A DNA stretch of 5,099 bases from Actinomycetota bacterium (GTDB lineage: Bacteria; Actinomycetota; Humimicrobiia; Humimicrobiales; Humimicrobiaceae). Every line of letters begins with the position of its first letter. Within the stretch, counting starts at the first letter, position 1. Location: assembly GCA_018897225.1 (NCBI GenBank), contig JAHILC010000144.1:1-5099 (forward strand), in the 5' to 3' direction. The notes under the pieces are model-generated. The model made no database searches, was not told where the DNA came from, and saw nothing but the letters and a program-made list of their open reading frames with translations. Positions 1 through 5,099 of this stretch are shown here, piece by piece. A program made the translations under genes and the position numbers.

Positions 1-578
1 AAGAATCAGAAGATAATGTTATATATTATCACCTCTTTCAATCACCCATTAAGCATCACTTAAGATATCCGGTATATCCCAATGACTTTGCAAATTGGGC
101 TGCAGATGCACTGGGAGATTTTGCTTTGGCTGAAAAACTTGCAAATTTTGATCCTTATGATTTTTATGATATAAATTCTGTAAAAAATGAAATTGCCGGT
201 ACAATAGAAGAGCATCTTTGGGATTTGCCTACTGTTCCGTGGGCAAGACCAGGTTTTGAATTCTTTTTTTGCAGTTCTATTTCATTGATATTTGATTCAA
301 GAATTTCTGCTTCAAATCTAAATCAATTCAAAGAAGGTATTTTAAAAGTCAGCGCAAATTCAATTTACTATCATTTTTTTGAAGCAAGAAGAAGAAATAA
401 AAACAAGATGAGTGATGATTTTACTTTGTGGCTTAAAGAAAATTCATATAATGAAAAAATTATAAAAAAGATTCAAGATATAGATTTTTATTTTTATAGC
501 ATAAGCGAAACAAGGCATAAAATAGCCAAAATATTATCGGAACATGAAAATAATTTAACAAGTAATGATTTAATTTAA
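1..578 (+). CDS. DUF5752 family protein, 5'-truncated by window edge
   Basis: The frame is open from base 3 to the TAA at 576-578, giving 191 visible residues; the true start lies left of the window. A TTG at 126 is the first possible internal start, but the residues before it (IYYHLF, then PNDFANWAADALGD) clearly belong to the same protein. The visible part holds two related units about 114 residues apart: IYYH near residue 7 followed by NDFANW, and IYYHFFEARRR near residue 121 followed by DDFTLW. Between them lies FEFFFCSSISLIF, with N and FKEGI spaced as I remember for DUF5752. No signal peptide or membrane segment is visible, so it is probably cytosolic. The biochemical function of the family is not known to me. 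The gene ends one base before treT, so the two are surely co-transcribed, which suggests a role connected with trehalose or NDP-glucose metabolism. The family call rests on recalled motifs. Confidence 0.8.
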   Translation, partial: ESEDNVIYYHLFQSPIKHHLRYPVYPNDFANWAADALGDFALAEKLANFDPYDFYDINSVKNEIAGTIEEHLWDLPTVPWARPGFEFFFCSSISLIFDSRISASNLNQFKEGILKVSANSIYYHFFEARRRNKNKMSDDFTLWLKENSYNEKIIKKIQDIDFYFYSISETRHKIAKILSEHENNLTSNDLI

Positions 579-579
579 A

Positions 580-1809
580 ATGGTAAAACTGGATGATTAC
601 AGCGATATTGTAGGCAAGAATTATATAGAAAACCTAAAATATCTTGCAAGAAAATTAAAAAATAAAAAAGTAATTATGTTAAGTTCTACGAAAGAAGGTG
701 GAGGAGTAGCTGAAATTCTACACAGGCTTGTGCCTTTATTAAATGAACTCGGACTAAATTGTAAATGGGAAATAATAAACGGTGATGATAAATTTTTTAA
801 TATTACAAAAAAGATGCATAATGCGCTTCAAGGACAAAAATTTAATTTTTCCGACGAAGAGTATAGTTATTATTTAAAAATAAACAATGAAAATTCTAAA
901 AATCTTGATTTAAACGCTGATTTTATTGTGGTTCATGATCCTCAGCCGCTTCCGCTAATCGGTAATTATAATACTTCTAAAAAAAATAAATGGATATGGA
1001 GATGCCATATTGATTTGTCAAAACCTGATTTGAGTTTATGGAAATTTTTAAAATGTCACTTAACTCCTTATGATGCAAGTATTTTTTCTTTAGCAAAATT
1101 TGCAAGAGCTCTGCCACATCCGCAATTTCTGGTTGCCCCATCAATAGATCCTTTAAGTGATAAGAACAGGGATTTATCAGCAATAGAATTAGAAACAATA
1201 ATTAAAAAGCTAGGAGTCAATAAAAATAAACCCTTAATACTCCAGGTTTCAAGATTTGATAGGTTTAAGAATCCTATTGGGGTAGTTAAGGCATACAGAC
1301 TTGTAAAAAATGAGCTTGATTGTCAGCTTATTTTGGCCGGTGGCGGAGCCACTGATGACCCGGAAGGCATGGAAGTATTTGAAGAAGTAAAAAAGATGGC
1401 AGGCAGTGATGAAGACATAAAACTTCTTATGCTTCCACAAAACAGCAATTTAGAAATAAATGCACTTCAAAGAATAGCAGATGTGGTTATTCAGAATTCA
1501 TCAAAAGAAGGATTTGGCCTCGTAGTAACTGAAGCTATGTGGAAAGAAAAGCCTGTAATAGGAGGAGCAGCAGGTGGTATTACTATTCAGATTTTTAATA
1601 ACTACAATGGTTTTCTAATACATTCAGATGAGGGAGCTGCTTACAGAATAAGATATCTTTTAAACAGACCGAGGAAATCCATAGATATGGGAAGGCATGC
1701 TAAAGAATTTGTAAGAAATAATTTTTTAATTACAAGGCATGTAAGAGATTATCTTGCAATTTTTCTTGCACTTGATAACCAAGATAAAAATATCATTAAA
1801 TTATTTTAG
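580..1809 (+). CDS. treT: Trehalose synthase, glycosyltransferring (TreT-like, GT4 family)
   Basis: This 409-residue protein is full length for the TreT family (EC 2.4.1.245), which reversibly joins NDP-glucose and glucose into trehalose in the cytosol with retention of configuration. The N-terminal Rossmann domain carries the acceptor-side loop STKEGGGVAEILHRLVPLL (residues 36-54), then NGDDKFF (68-73), HNALQG (80-85), VHDPQPLPLI (118-127) and WIWRCHIDLS (138-147). The C-terminal donor-binding domain has LQVSRFDRFKNPIG (221-234), GGGATDDPEG (254-263) and the GT4 EX7E motif with E310 and E318, followed by GGAAGG (328-333). ATG at 580 lies one base after the previous stop and has no recognisable Shine-Dalgarno sequence, so translation is probably coupled to the DUF5752 gene. 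The match to the Thermococcus/Pyrococcus-type enzyme is strong. Which NDP-glucose is used, and whether synthesis or breakdown dominates in the cell, cannot be read from the sequence. Confidence 0.93.
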   Translation: MVKLDDYSDIVGKNYIENLKYLARKLKNKKVIMLSSTKEGGGVAEILHRLVPLLNELGLNCKWEIINGDDKFFNITKKMHNALQGQKFNFSDEEYSYYLKINNENSKNLDLNADFIVVHDPQPLPLIGNYNTSKKNKWIWRCHIDLSKPDLSLWKFLKCHLTPYDASIFSLAKFARALPHPQFLVAPSIDPLSDKNRDLSAIELETIIKKLGVNKNKPLILQVSRFDRFKNPIGVVKAYRLVKNELDCQLILAGGGATDDPEGMEVFEEVKKMAGSDEDIKLLMLPQNSNLEINALQRIADVVIQNSSKEGFGLVVTEAMWKEKPVIGGAAGGITIQIFNNYNGFLIHSDEGAAYRIRYLLNRPRKSIDMGRHAKEFVRNNFLITRHVRDYLAIFLALDNQDKNIIKLF

Positions 1810-1870
1810 TTCTAATCTTGTATCATATATTTGCTATATTCTGCTTTGAAAACTTATTAAGACTTAATAT

Positions 1871-1896
1871 CTTAAGATCTGCTTAAGTATTTTTTT
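1871..1896 (+). terminator. Possible intrinsic terminator after treT
   Basis: CTTAAG (1871-1876), a five-base loop and CTTAAG (1882-1887) can form a 6-bp stem. It is followed, after TA, by seven T residues (1890-1896). It lies 62 bases past the treT stop and overlaps the last codons of the convergent galT. The stem has only two G-C pairs and competes with another AT-rich pairing (ACTTAA at 1862-1867 with TTAAGT at 1883-1888), so it would be a weak terminator. On the minus strand no T tract follows, so it would serve only treT. Confidence 0.4.
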
Positions 1897-2855
1897 ATAA
1901 CTTCGGCTGTCTTTTCAGGAAACGAAGTATTTATATTCATTTGTGTTGATAGTTCAAATCCTCCGAAATTATGAATTCTTGGAAGAATTTTTAAAGTCCA
2001 GTGATAATAATCTTTGTTATTTTCGTAGATCGGTTGTGTTTTTATAAACATGTTCATGCAGCTGCTAAATTTTTCAAGAAAAAATTCTGAAATTTTTTTT
2101 ATATATTTTGCCAGAGCTTCTTTTTCTATTGAGTTAATGTCTTCAAAATTACTCATGTGTCTTACAGGTATAAAATCAACTTCAAAAAAATAACAGGAAT
2201 AAAATAATGGAGTGATTAGAAAAAGATCATCTTTATGAATTATTCTTATTTTATCTTTTAATTCAACATTAATTAAATCACAAATATAACAGGTTTTTTT
2301 ATTTCTATAGTGTTTTTTTAAAAAGTTGTTTTCTTTTTTTATTATCTCAGGCAACAAGGGAAGAGCTATTATCTGGGAATGGGAATGTTCAATTGTAGCA
2401 CCTGCTTTCCCCCCCTGGTTTAGGAATATGGAAATATATTTAATTTTTTTATTTTTCTTTATTTGAATAATTCTTTCGGCAAAAACGTCTAACATTAATT
2501 TTATTTCCGTTTCTTTCAACTCACTTATAAATTTTACATGTCTGTTTGAATTTATTACTACTTCATGGATACCGTATCCGTTAAGATTTTCATAAAAAAT
2601 TTCGTTTTTTAAAAAATTATTATTTTCTAAAGAAAGTGCGGGAAACTTATTCGGAACAACTCTTATTATCCATCCGGATGTATCAGGATGCCTGTTTTCT
2701 TTGGAACTTATACTAAAAATTTCTGAAGGAGTATGTATTTCCATTCCTTCACAGAATCTGCATTCCGCTACTTTTTCTTTTTTAGGTCTTTTAGATCTTT
2801 CTTCAGAAAAAATAACCCATTCATTTTTAAGAGGATTTTTTCTAAATTGTGGCAT
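1872..2855 (-). CDS. galT: Galactose-1-phosphate uridylyltransferase (GalT-like, HIT superfamily)
   Basis: This 327-residue cytosolic enzyme would exchange UMP between UDP-glucose and galactose-1-phosphate (EC 2.7.7.12, Leloir pathway), or act as a related sugar-1-phosphate nucleotidylyltransferase. Visible motifs are CRFCEG with C32 and C35 as metal ligands, TPSEI (42-46), IRVVPNKFPAL (64-74), GIHEVVINSNRH (95-106, H106 a likely further metal ligand), NQGGKAGATIEHSHSQ (146-161), a second CxxC (C189, C192), and HWTLKILPR (285-293). By analogy with the E. coli HxHxQ motif, H159 is the nucleotidylated histidine and H157 a metal ligand. The length fits the compact GalT of Thermotoga and archaea, a little shorter than the E. 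coli form. The ATG at 2855 has a ribosome binding site, AAAGGA, 8 bases upstream. It follows a sugar ABC permease remnant by 48 bases with no terminator between, so it was the downstream gene of a sugar operon. GalT fold and chemistry are near certain; the physiological substrate is less so. Confidence 0.9.
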   Translation of the reverse strand: MPQFRKNPLKNEWVIFSEERSKRPKKEKVAECRFCEGMEIHTPSEIFSISSKENRHPDTSGWIIRVVPNKFPALSLENNNFLKNEIFYENLNGYGIHEVVINSNRHVKFISELKETEIKLMLDVFAERIIQIKKNKKIKYISIFLNQGGKAGATIEHSHSQIIALPLLPEIIKKENNFLKKHYRNKKTCYICDLINVELKDKIRIIHKDDLFLITPLFYSCYFFEVDFIPVRHMSNFEDINSIEKEALAKYIKKISEFFLEKFSSCMNMFIKTQPIYENNKDYYHWTLKILPRIHNFGGFELSTQMNINTSFPEKTAEVIKKYLSRS

Positions 2856-2863
2856 TTTTATTG

Positions 2864-2869
2864 TCCTTT
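2864..2869 (-). promoter_or_regulatory. Ribosome binding site of galT
   Basis: Read on the minus strand this is AAAGGA, 8 bases before the ATG at 2855. It supports that start codon, whose product begins MPQFRKNPL as expected for this family. Confidence 0.7.
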
Positions 2870-2903
2870 GGTTTTAAATGTTGTTTTATTGTGAACTTTT
2901 TAA

Positions 2904-3081
2904 TTATCCCTTTATAGACCCTGCTAAAATTCCACGAACAAAGAATCGCTGCAATGAGAAGAACAGGACTAAAGGTAGTGCCATAGATATAAATGCAGCC
3001 GCAGTAAGTAAATTCCAATTTTGACCTAATGAGTTCACCAAGCTACTTAATCTCAGTGTAAGTGGTGATACTTCCGCAGTC
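2904..3081 (-). pseudogene. C-terminal fragment of MalG-type carbohydrate ABC transporter permease
   Basis: On the minus strand a frame runs from the IS end at 3081 to the TAA at 2904-2906 and encodes the last 58 residues of a sugar ABC permease (binding-protein-dependent transport, inner membrane component). It starts TAEVSPLTLRLSSL, continues with NWNLLTAAAFISMALPLVLF, a hydrophobic final transmembrane helix, and ends in SLQRFFVRGILAGSIKG, the hallmark C-terminus of MalG-like permeases (QR-[FY]-[FL]-VRG-x3-G-x-[VI]-KG). About four fifths of a normal protein of about 280 residues is missing, removed or separated by the IS3-family element whose terminal TG abuts the first codon. The coding sequence shows no other damage, so the truncation may be recent. 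It has no start codon and cannot make a working transporter. The original substrate is unknown; the galT directly downstream and treT nearby point to a galactoside, trehalose or maltose type sugar. Confidence 0.85.
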
Positions 3082-3120
3082 TGTCCTTACCCCATTCATT
3101 AGTCCAGTTTTTAAGTTAGT
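3082..3120. repeat. Right inverted repeat (IRR) of the IS3-family element
   Basis: This 39-bp end starts TGTCCTTACCCC and shares AGTCCAGTTT and AAGTTAGT with the reverse complement of 4285-4324. By hand alignment, 31 of 40 columns match with one gap. It lies downstream of orfB, whose TAG stop is just inside it at 3122-3124. Confidence 0.8.
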
Positions 3121-3121
3121 C

Positions 3122-3856
3122 CTAAGCCATTTTTAAATTAATATCCACCACCCAACTTTCTGAAGCTGGTGGCATGTATTCCAGTGCACTATGAGGCCTT
3201 ATGGTATTGTAATAAGCCCTCCACTTTTCAATCAGTACCCTGGCTTCCTGCATGGTATCAAAGATCTCACAGTTTAACAATTCGTCTCTCATCTTTCCAT
3301 TGAACGATTCAATATAGCCATTCTCCCAGGGACTGCCCGGCGCAATAAATGTAGGCAGTGTTCCCAGATCCCTAATAAACTTTCCTACCTTTCTGGCAGT
3401 AAACTCGCTGCCATTGTCAGAACGTATATATTCAGGTAAACCCCTGTTGCAGAAAAGCTCTGCTAAAAATTCCACTACTTCATTTGAGGTTATCCTTCTT
3501 GAAGCAAACGATAGAAGGCATTCCCGACTGTATTCGTCCATTATGTTTAGTATCCTAAACTTTTTACCGTTATGTGTTTTATCCTCAATAATATCATAAC
3601 TCCAAACGTGATCCCTATATTCTGGTCTTAACCTTATACATGAACCGTCATTTAGCCACAACCTGCGCCTTTTCTTCTGTCTTTTAGCCACTTTAAGCCC
3701 CTGCTCCCGCCAAATCCTCTCCACCCGCTTGTGGTTTACCATCCAGCCCTCCCGGTGAAGCATGGCAGTTATCCTGGGGGAGCCATATCTTCCGTACTGC
3801 ACCACTAGATCAATTATGCGCCCTGTGAGCTTATCTTCATCAGGCAGTTTTTTCAC
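3122..3856 (-). CDS. IS3-family transposase OrfB (DDE integrase domain)
   Basis: This is the catalytic part of the IS3 transposase, which cuts and joins DNA ends through a retroviral-integrase fold. From the GTG at 3856, a HTH_21-like segment (YGRYGSPRITAML, residues 21-33) precedes the rve core. The DD(35)E triad is complete: D88 in VWSYDII, D147 in IRSDNGSEF and E183 in NGYIESFNG. The C-terminal part has YYNTIRPHSALEYMPP (215-230). The frame is open upstream to 3967 and the extra residues (AKKYGISQRRACRAIGQSRA and neighbours) are true OrfB sequence, so the GTG at 3856 is only the first start codon in frame, not a convincing start, and no Shine-Dalgarno sequence is seen before it. This frame is the same as that of orfA, separated by a single TAA at 3968-3970. 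Expression therefore needs stop readthrough, or the element is inactive. Confidence 0.88.
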   Translation of the reverse strand: MKKLPDEDKLTGRIIDLVVQYGRYGSPRITAMLHREGWMVNHKRVERIWREQGLKVAKRQKKRRRLWLNDGSCIRLRPEYRDHVWSYDIIEDKTHNGKKFRILNIMDEYSRECLLSFASRRITSNEVVEFLAELFCNRGLPEYIRSDNGSEFTARKVGKFIRDLGTLPTFIAPGSPWENGYIESFNGKMRDELLNCEIFDTMQEARVLIEKWRAYYNTIRPHSALEYMPPASESWVVDINLKMA

Positions 3857-3967
3857 CTTGTATCTCTGGGTTGCCCTGCTCTGTCCAATTGCCCGGCAAG
3901 CACGCCTTTGAGAGATGCCGTACTTTTTAGCTGCAGAAGTTACAGCATAATTGCGCTTGGCCTTAGC

Positions 3968-4246
3968 TTACAAGTTTCCCTGCGCCACATCCTTTAATAT
4001 AGCATTATCCAAAGCTTGGTCTGCCACTAACCTTTTAAGTCTGACATTTTCTTTTTCCAGTTCTTTGAACCTTTTAGCCTGGTTGATTCTCATTCCGCCG
4101 TATTCTTTTCTCCAGCGGTAGTAGGTCTGTTCTGTAATACCCAGGTGCCTTGCAGCTTGGCCAGCAGTGTTTCCTTGGCTTAGAAGCACCTCTGCTTCTC
4201 TTAGTGAGTTAATAATCTGTTCTGGGGTATAGAATTTTCTTGGCAT
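3968..4246 (-). CDS. IS3-family transposase OrfA (helix-turn-helix subunit)
   Basis: This 92-residue protein recognises the IS ends as a DNA-binding subunit. It starts MPRKFYTPEQIINSLREAE and has a helix-turn-helix at about residues 28-47 (GQAARHLGITEQTYYRWRKE). A leucine-zipper-like coiled coil follows at about 57-83 (FKELEKENVRLKRL), then DNAILKDVAQGNL at the C-terminus, which in the family leads into OrfB. The ATG at 4246 has a strong AGGAGG 8 bases upstream and a promoter in the left inverted repeat. Its TAA (3968-3970) lies in the same frame as OrfB, and removing it would give one continuous transposase. No A6G slippery run is present near the end of orfA, unlike the usual IS3 programmed frameshift. 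OrfA alone can repress or compete with the full transposase in known IS3 members. Confidence 0.88.
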   Translation of the reverse strand: MPRKFYTPEQIINSLREAEVLLSQGNTAGQAARHLGITEQTYYRWRKEYGGMRINQAKRFKELEKENVRLKRLVADQALDNAILKDVAQGNL

Positions 4247-4254
4247 AGTCCTTT

Positions 4255-4260
4255 CCTCCT
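4255..4260 (-). promoter_or_regulatory. Ribosome binding site of orfA
   Basis: AGGAGG on the minus strand, 8 bases before the ATG at 4246, is a near-perfect Shine-Dalgarno sequence and fixes the orfA start. Confidence 0.8.
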
Positions 4261-4267
4261 TTTTTCT

Positions 4268-4296
4268 ATTTTACTGGCCAGTTTACTAACTTTCAA
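4268..4296 (-). promoter_or_regulatory. Sigma70-type promoter of the IS3 transposase
   Basis: On the minus strand TTGAAA (4296-4291) and TAAAAT (4273-4268) are separated by exactly 17 bases, each one base from the vegetative consensus. The -35 box lies inside the left inverted repeat, so transposase bound at the end could shut its own promoter. A perfect 10-bp palindrome, ACTGGCCAGT (4273-4282), covers the spacer and the edge of the -10 box and is a possible operator. Transcription runs through orfA and orfB toward the permease remnant and galT. Confidence 0.65.
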
Positions 4297-4324
4297 ACTG
4301 GACTAGTTTTTGGGGGAAAGGTCA
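4285..4324. repeat. Left inverted repeat (IRL) of the IS3-family element
   Basis: Read on the minus strand, this 40-bp end starts TGACCTTTCCCCC and contains AGTCCAGTTTGAAAGTTAGT, matching the repeat at 3082-3120. It lies upstream of orfA and contains the -35 box of the transposase promoter. The CA at 4323-4324 marks the outer edge. Confidence 0.8.
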
Positions 4325-4848
4325 GATGCCACAAGAAAAATATCAAAAGATATTGAAGACAGTATTATGAAAGAACTGACTATTGAAAAACAATTAATAA
4401 CAGACCCTGAAGTTCCCTTAAGATCATATAATTACAGTTATATAAAAGATAGTCTCCTGTCTATTTATGGTCAGAAGGCACTTGAAGCAGCCAGATATAA
4501 TTATAAACAGGTTCACTCTACCACAGGAGAAATTCCTTACTATCTTTTTAAGAGAAAGATAGCCAGTAAAGAATCACTATTTAGAGAGTTTACGGTACCA
4601 AAACTTTATGTATCTACAAAAGATATATTTGCTCTAAGAGATGAAAGGGTTGTGAATGCCTACAGGAGAATATCTTTTAATAAGCTTACAATAAATATAC
4701 CTTAGAGTTCCTATAAGAGAAAGGGTAGGTCTTCGTATTGTTCCAGACTTTAAGATCTGGAATGGCAGAGATCCGGTTCTGGTATAAAGACGAATTGGTT
4801 GGCACATATGAAGTTAGAAATGAGGATTTGAATTTATCAAATTTTTAA
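4325..4848 (+). pseudogene. Degenerate transposase (integrase-type, Mu-C-like C-terminus), core deleted and frameshifted
   Basis: Coding similarity begins at the first base outside the IS3 element (DATRKISKDIEDSIMKEL); the few in-frame codons before it, from a TTG at 4310, belong to the IS end. The first part (to YSYIKDSLLSIYGQK, ending about 4477) looks like the N-terminal DNA-binding region of an IS21/IS481-like or related integrase-type transposase. It continues directly into RYNYKQVHSTTGEIPYYLF, which in such proteins follows the catalytic core, so the whole DDE domain seems missing by an in-frame deletion. The rest, with SLFREFTVPKLYVSTKDIF and VVNAYRRISFNKLTIN, resembles the Mu-type C-terminal beta-barrel. 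The frame breaks after P at 4700-4702 (stop TAG 4703-4705), continues in the +1 frame as RVPIRERVGLRIVPDFK, and shifts again near 4755 to SGMAEIRFWYKDELVGTYEV, ending at TAA 4846-4848. The family assignment and the deletion rest on recalled relatives. Confidence 0.75.
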
Positions 4849-5099
4849 TCAATATTAAAATCTCAAGATAAAATGTTTAAATATCTTTGATTATTAAATG
4901 GTATATATAATTATTGTATTATCTGTATTCTAATGTTGTGTTTTGTAAAAATATCAAATTTTTTTATGCTTTAAATTAAAATAATATTAGCATAGGAAGT
5001 GTTCACTTTTAAACTTTAAATGGTTCACTTTTAAATTTTTCCTAACATATAGAAAAAAGTTATTCTTGATAATTTTCCCATTTACCATTAGATTTATAT
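4849..5099. other. AT-rich intergenic region without genes
   Basis: No coding frame with recognisable content is seen on either strand. The stretch is very AT-rich and contains a direct repeat pair near 5001-5035. It probably includes terminal noncoding sequence of the decayed transposon at its left, or the start of another element running off the right edge. Confidence 0.5.
5001..5035. repeat. 13-bp direct repeat pair, possible transposon end
   Basis: GTTCACTTTTAAA occurs twice, at 5001-5013 and 5023-5035, a 22-base period (two helical turns). The pair is enclosed by the inverted hexamers TAGGAA (4993-4998) and TTCCTA (5039-5044). Repeated transposase binding sites about two turns apart are typical of the ends of IS21-like and Mu-like elements, so this may be the right end of the transposase remnant at 4325-4848. 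Alternatively, the TG at 5000-5001 may be the left end of another element that leaves the window. Confidence 0.5.

Larger units (their letters stand above)
3082..4324 (-). mobile_element. IS3-family insertion sequence, 1243 bp
   Basis: The element is bounded by imperfect inverted repeats that start 5'-TG at both ends, contains the orfA/orfB arrangement of IS3-family transposases on the minus strand, and has the expected length of 1.2-1.3 kb. Its base composition is visibly richer in G and C than the genes on both sides, which suggests recent acquisition. The flanks next to the ends (gtc at 3079-3081 and gat at 4325-4327, also compared at 4-5 bp) show no target-site duplication. Different broken genes lie on the two sides, so the present junction probably arose by recombination between copies or by a deletion beside the element. 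An in-frame stop separates orfA from orfB, which may have silenced it. Confidence 0.88.

Noticed and set aside
126..128. TTG as start codon of the first gene
   Set aside because: The same frame is open to the left edge and the upstream residues, with IYYH and PNDFANW motifs, belong to the protein, so the gene is truncated by the window.
977..1440. Two small minus-strand frames (977-1198, 1249-1440)
   Set aside because: They lie antisense inside treT, have no recognisable protein content and are explained by the codons of the real gene.
3082..3100. Minus-strand reading TNEWGKD as a frameshifted continuation of the permease
   Set aside because: These bases belong to the inverted repeat of the IS, since they align with the other end, so the coding resemblance is accidental.
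3414..3599. Small plus-strand frame
   Set aside because: It is antisense to the DDE domain of orfB and shows no protein-like features.
3866..3960. A-rich AAAAAG run as a programmed frameshift site between orfA and orfB
   Set aside because: It lies after the orfA stop and both parts are already in one frame, so slippage there would not join them.
4310..4324. TTG at 4310 as a true start of the right-hand transposase
   Set aside because: The first five codons are the IS3 inverted repeat; homology begins only at 4325.
4863..4890. Hairpin near TCAAGATA and TATCTTTGA as a terminator
   Set aside because: The stem is AT-rich with a bulge and no T run follows; such pairings are expected by chance in this composition.

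Overview
The window is strongly AT-rich DNA that looks bacterial, with long A/T homopolymers, TAA stops and A/T-ending codons. The gene content (a TreT-type trehalose synthase, a compact GalT, a carbohydrate ABC permease and several transposases) suits a low-GC anaerobic, possibly thermophilic bacterium such as Atribacterota, Thermotogota, Dictyoglomota or Firmicutes. That placement is a guess from gene content; no phylogenetic marker is present.

Left part (1-1809, + strand): a DUF5752-type protein, cut off by the left edge, sits one base upstream of a complete treT-like retaining GT4 glycosyltransferase. Together they form a two-gene unit at the end of an operon. A short hairpin followed by seven T residues at 1871-1896 may end this transcript.

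Middle (1872-3081, - strand, convergent): a galT-like nucleotidylyltransferase lies 48 bases downstream of the last 58 codons of a MalG-type sugar ABC permease. This is the tail of a former sugar uptake and metabolism operon. The permease reading frame stops exactly at the end of an insertion sequence. The left and middle parts together suggest a sugar/trehalose module: import, sugar-nucleotide interconversion, and trehalose synthesis or breakdown from NDP-glucose and glucose.

IS3-family element (3082-4324, - strand): 1243 bp, visibly GC-richer than its surroundings, with imperfect 39/40-bp inverted repeats that start with TG. It has a good promoter inside the repeat, orfA with a strong ribosome binding site, and orfB with an intact DDE triad. 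OrfA and OrfB lie in the same reading frame and are split by one TAA. No target-site duplication is seen, and the two flanks belong to unrelated genes, so the element marks a rearrangement or deletion boundary.

Right part (4325-5099): a decayed transposase of a second family begins exactly at the IS border. It appears to have lost its catalytic core by an in-frame deletion and carries two frameshifts. It is followed by about 250 bases of AT-rich DNA without genes, which hold a 13-bp direct repeat pair (5001-5013 and 5023-5035) resembling a transposon end. No RNA gene or CRISPR array was seen.
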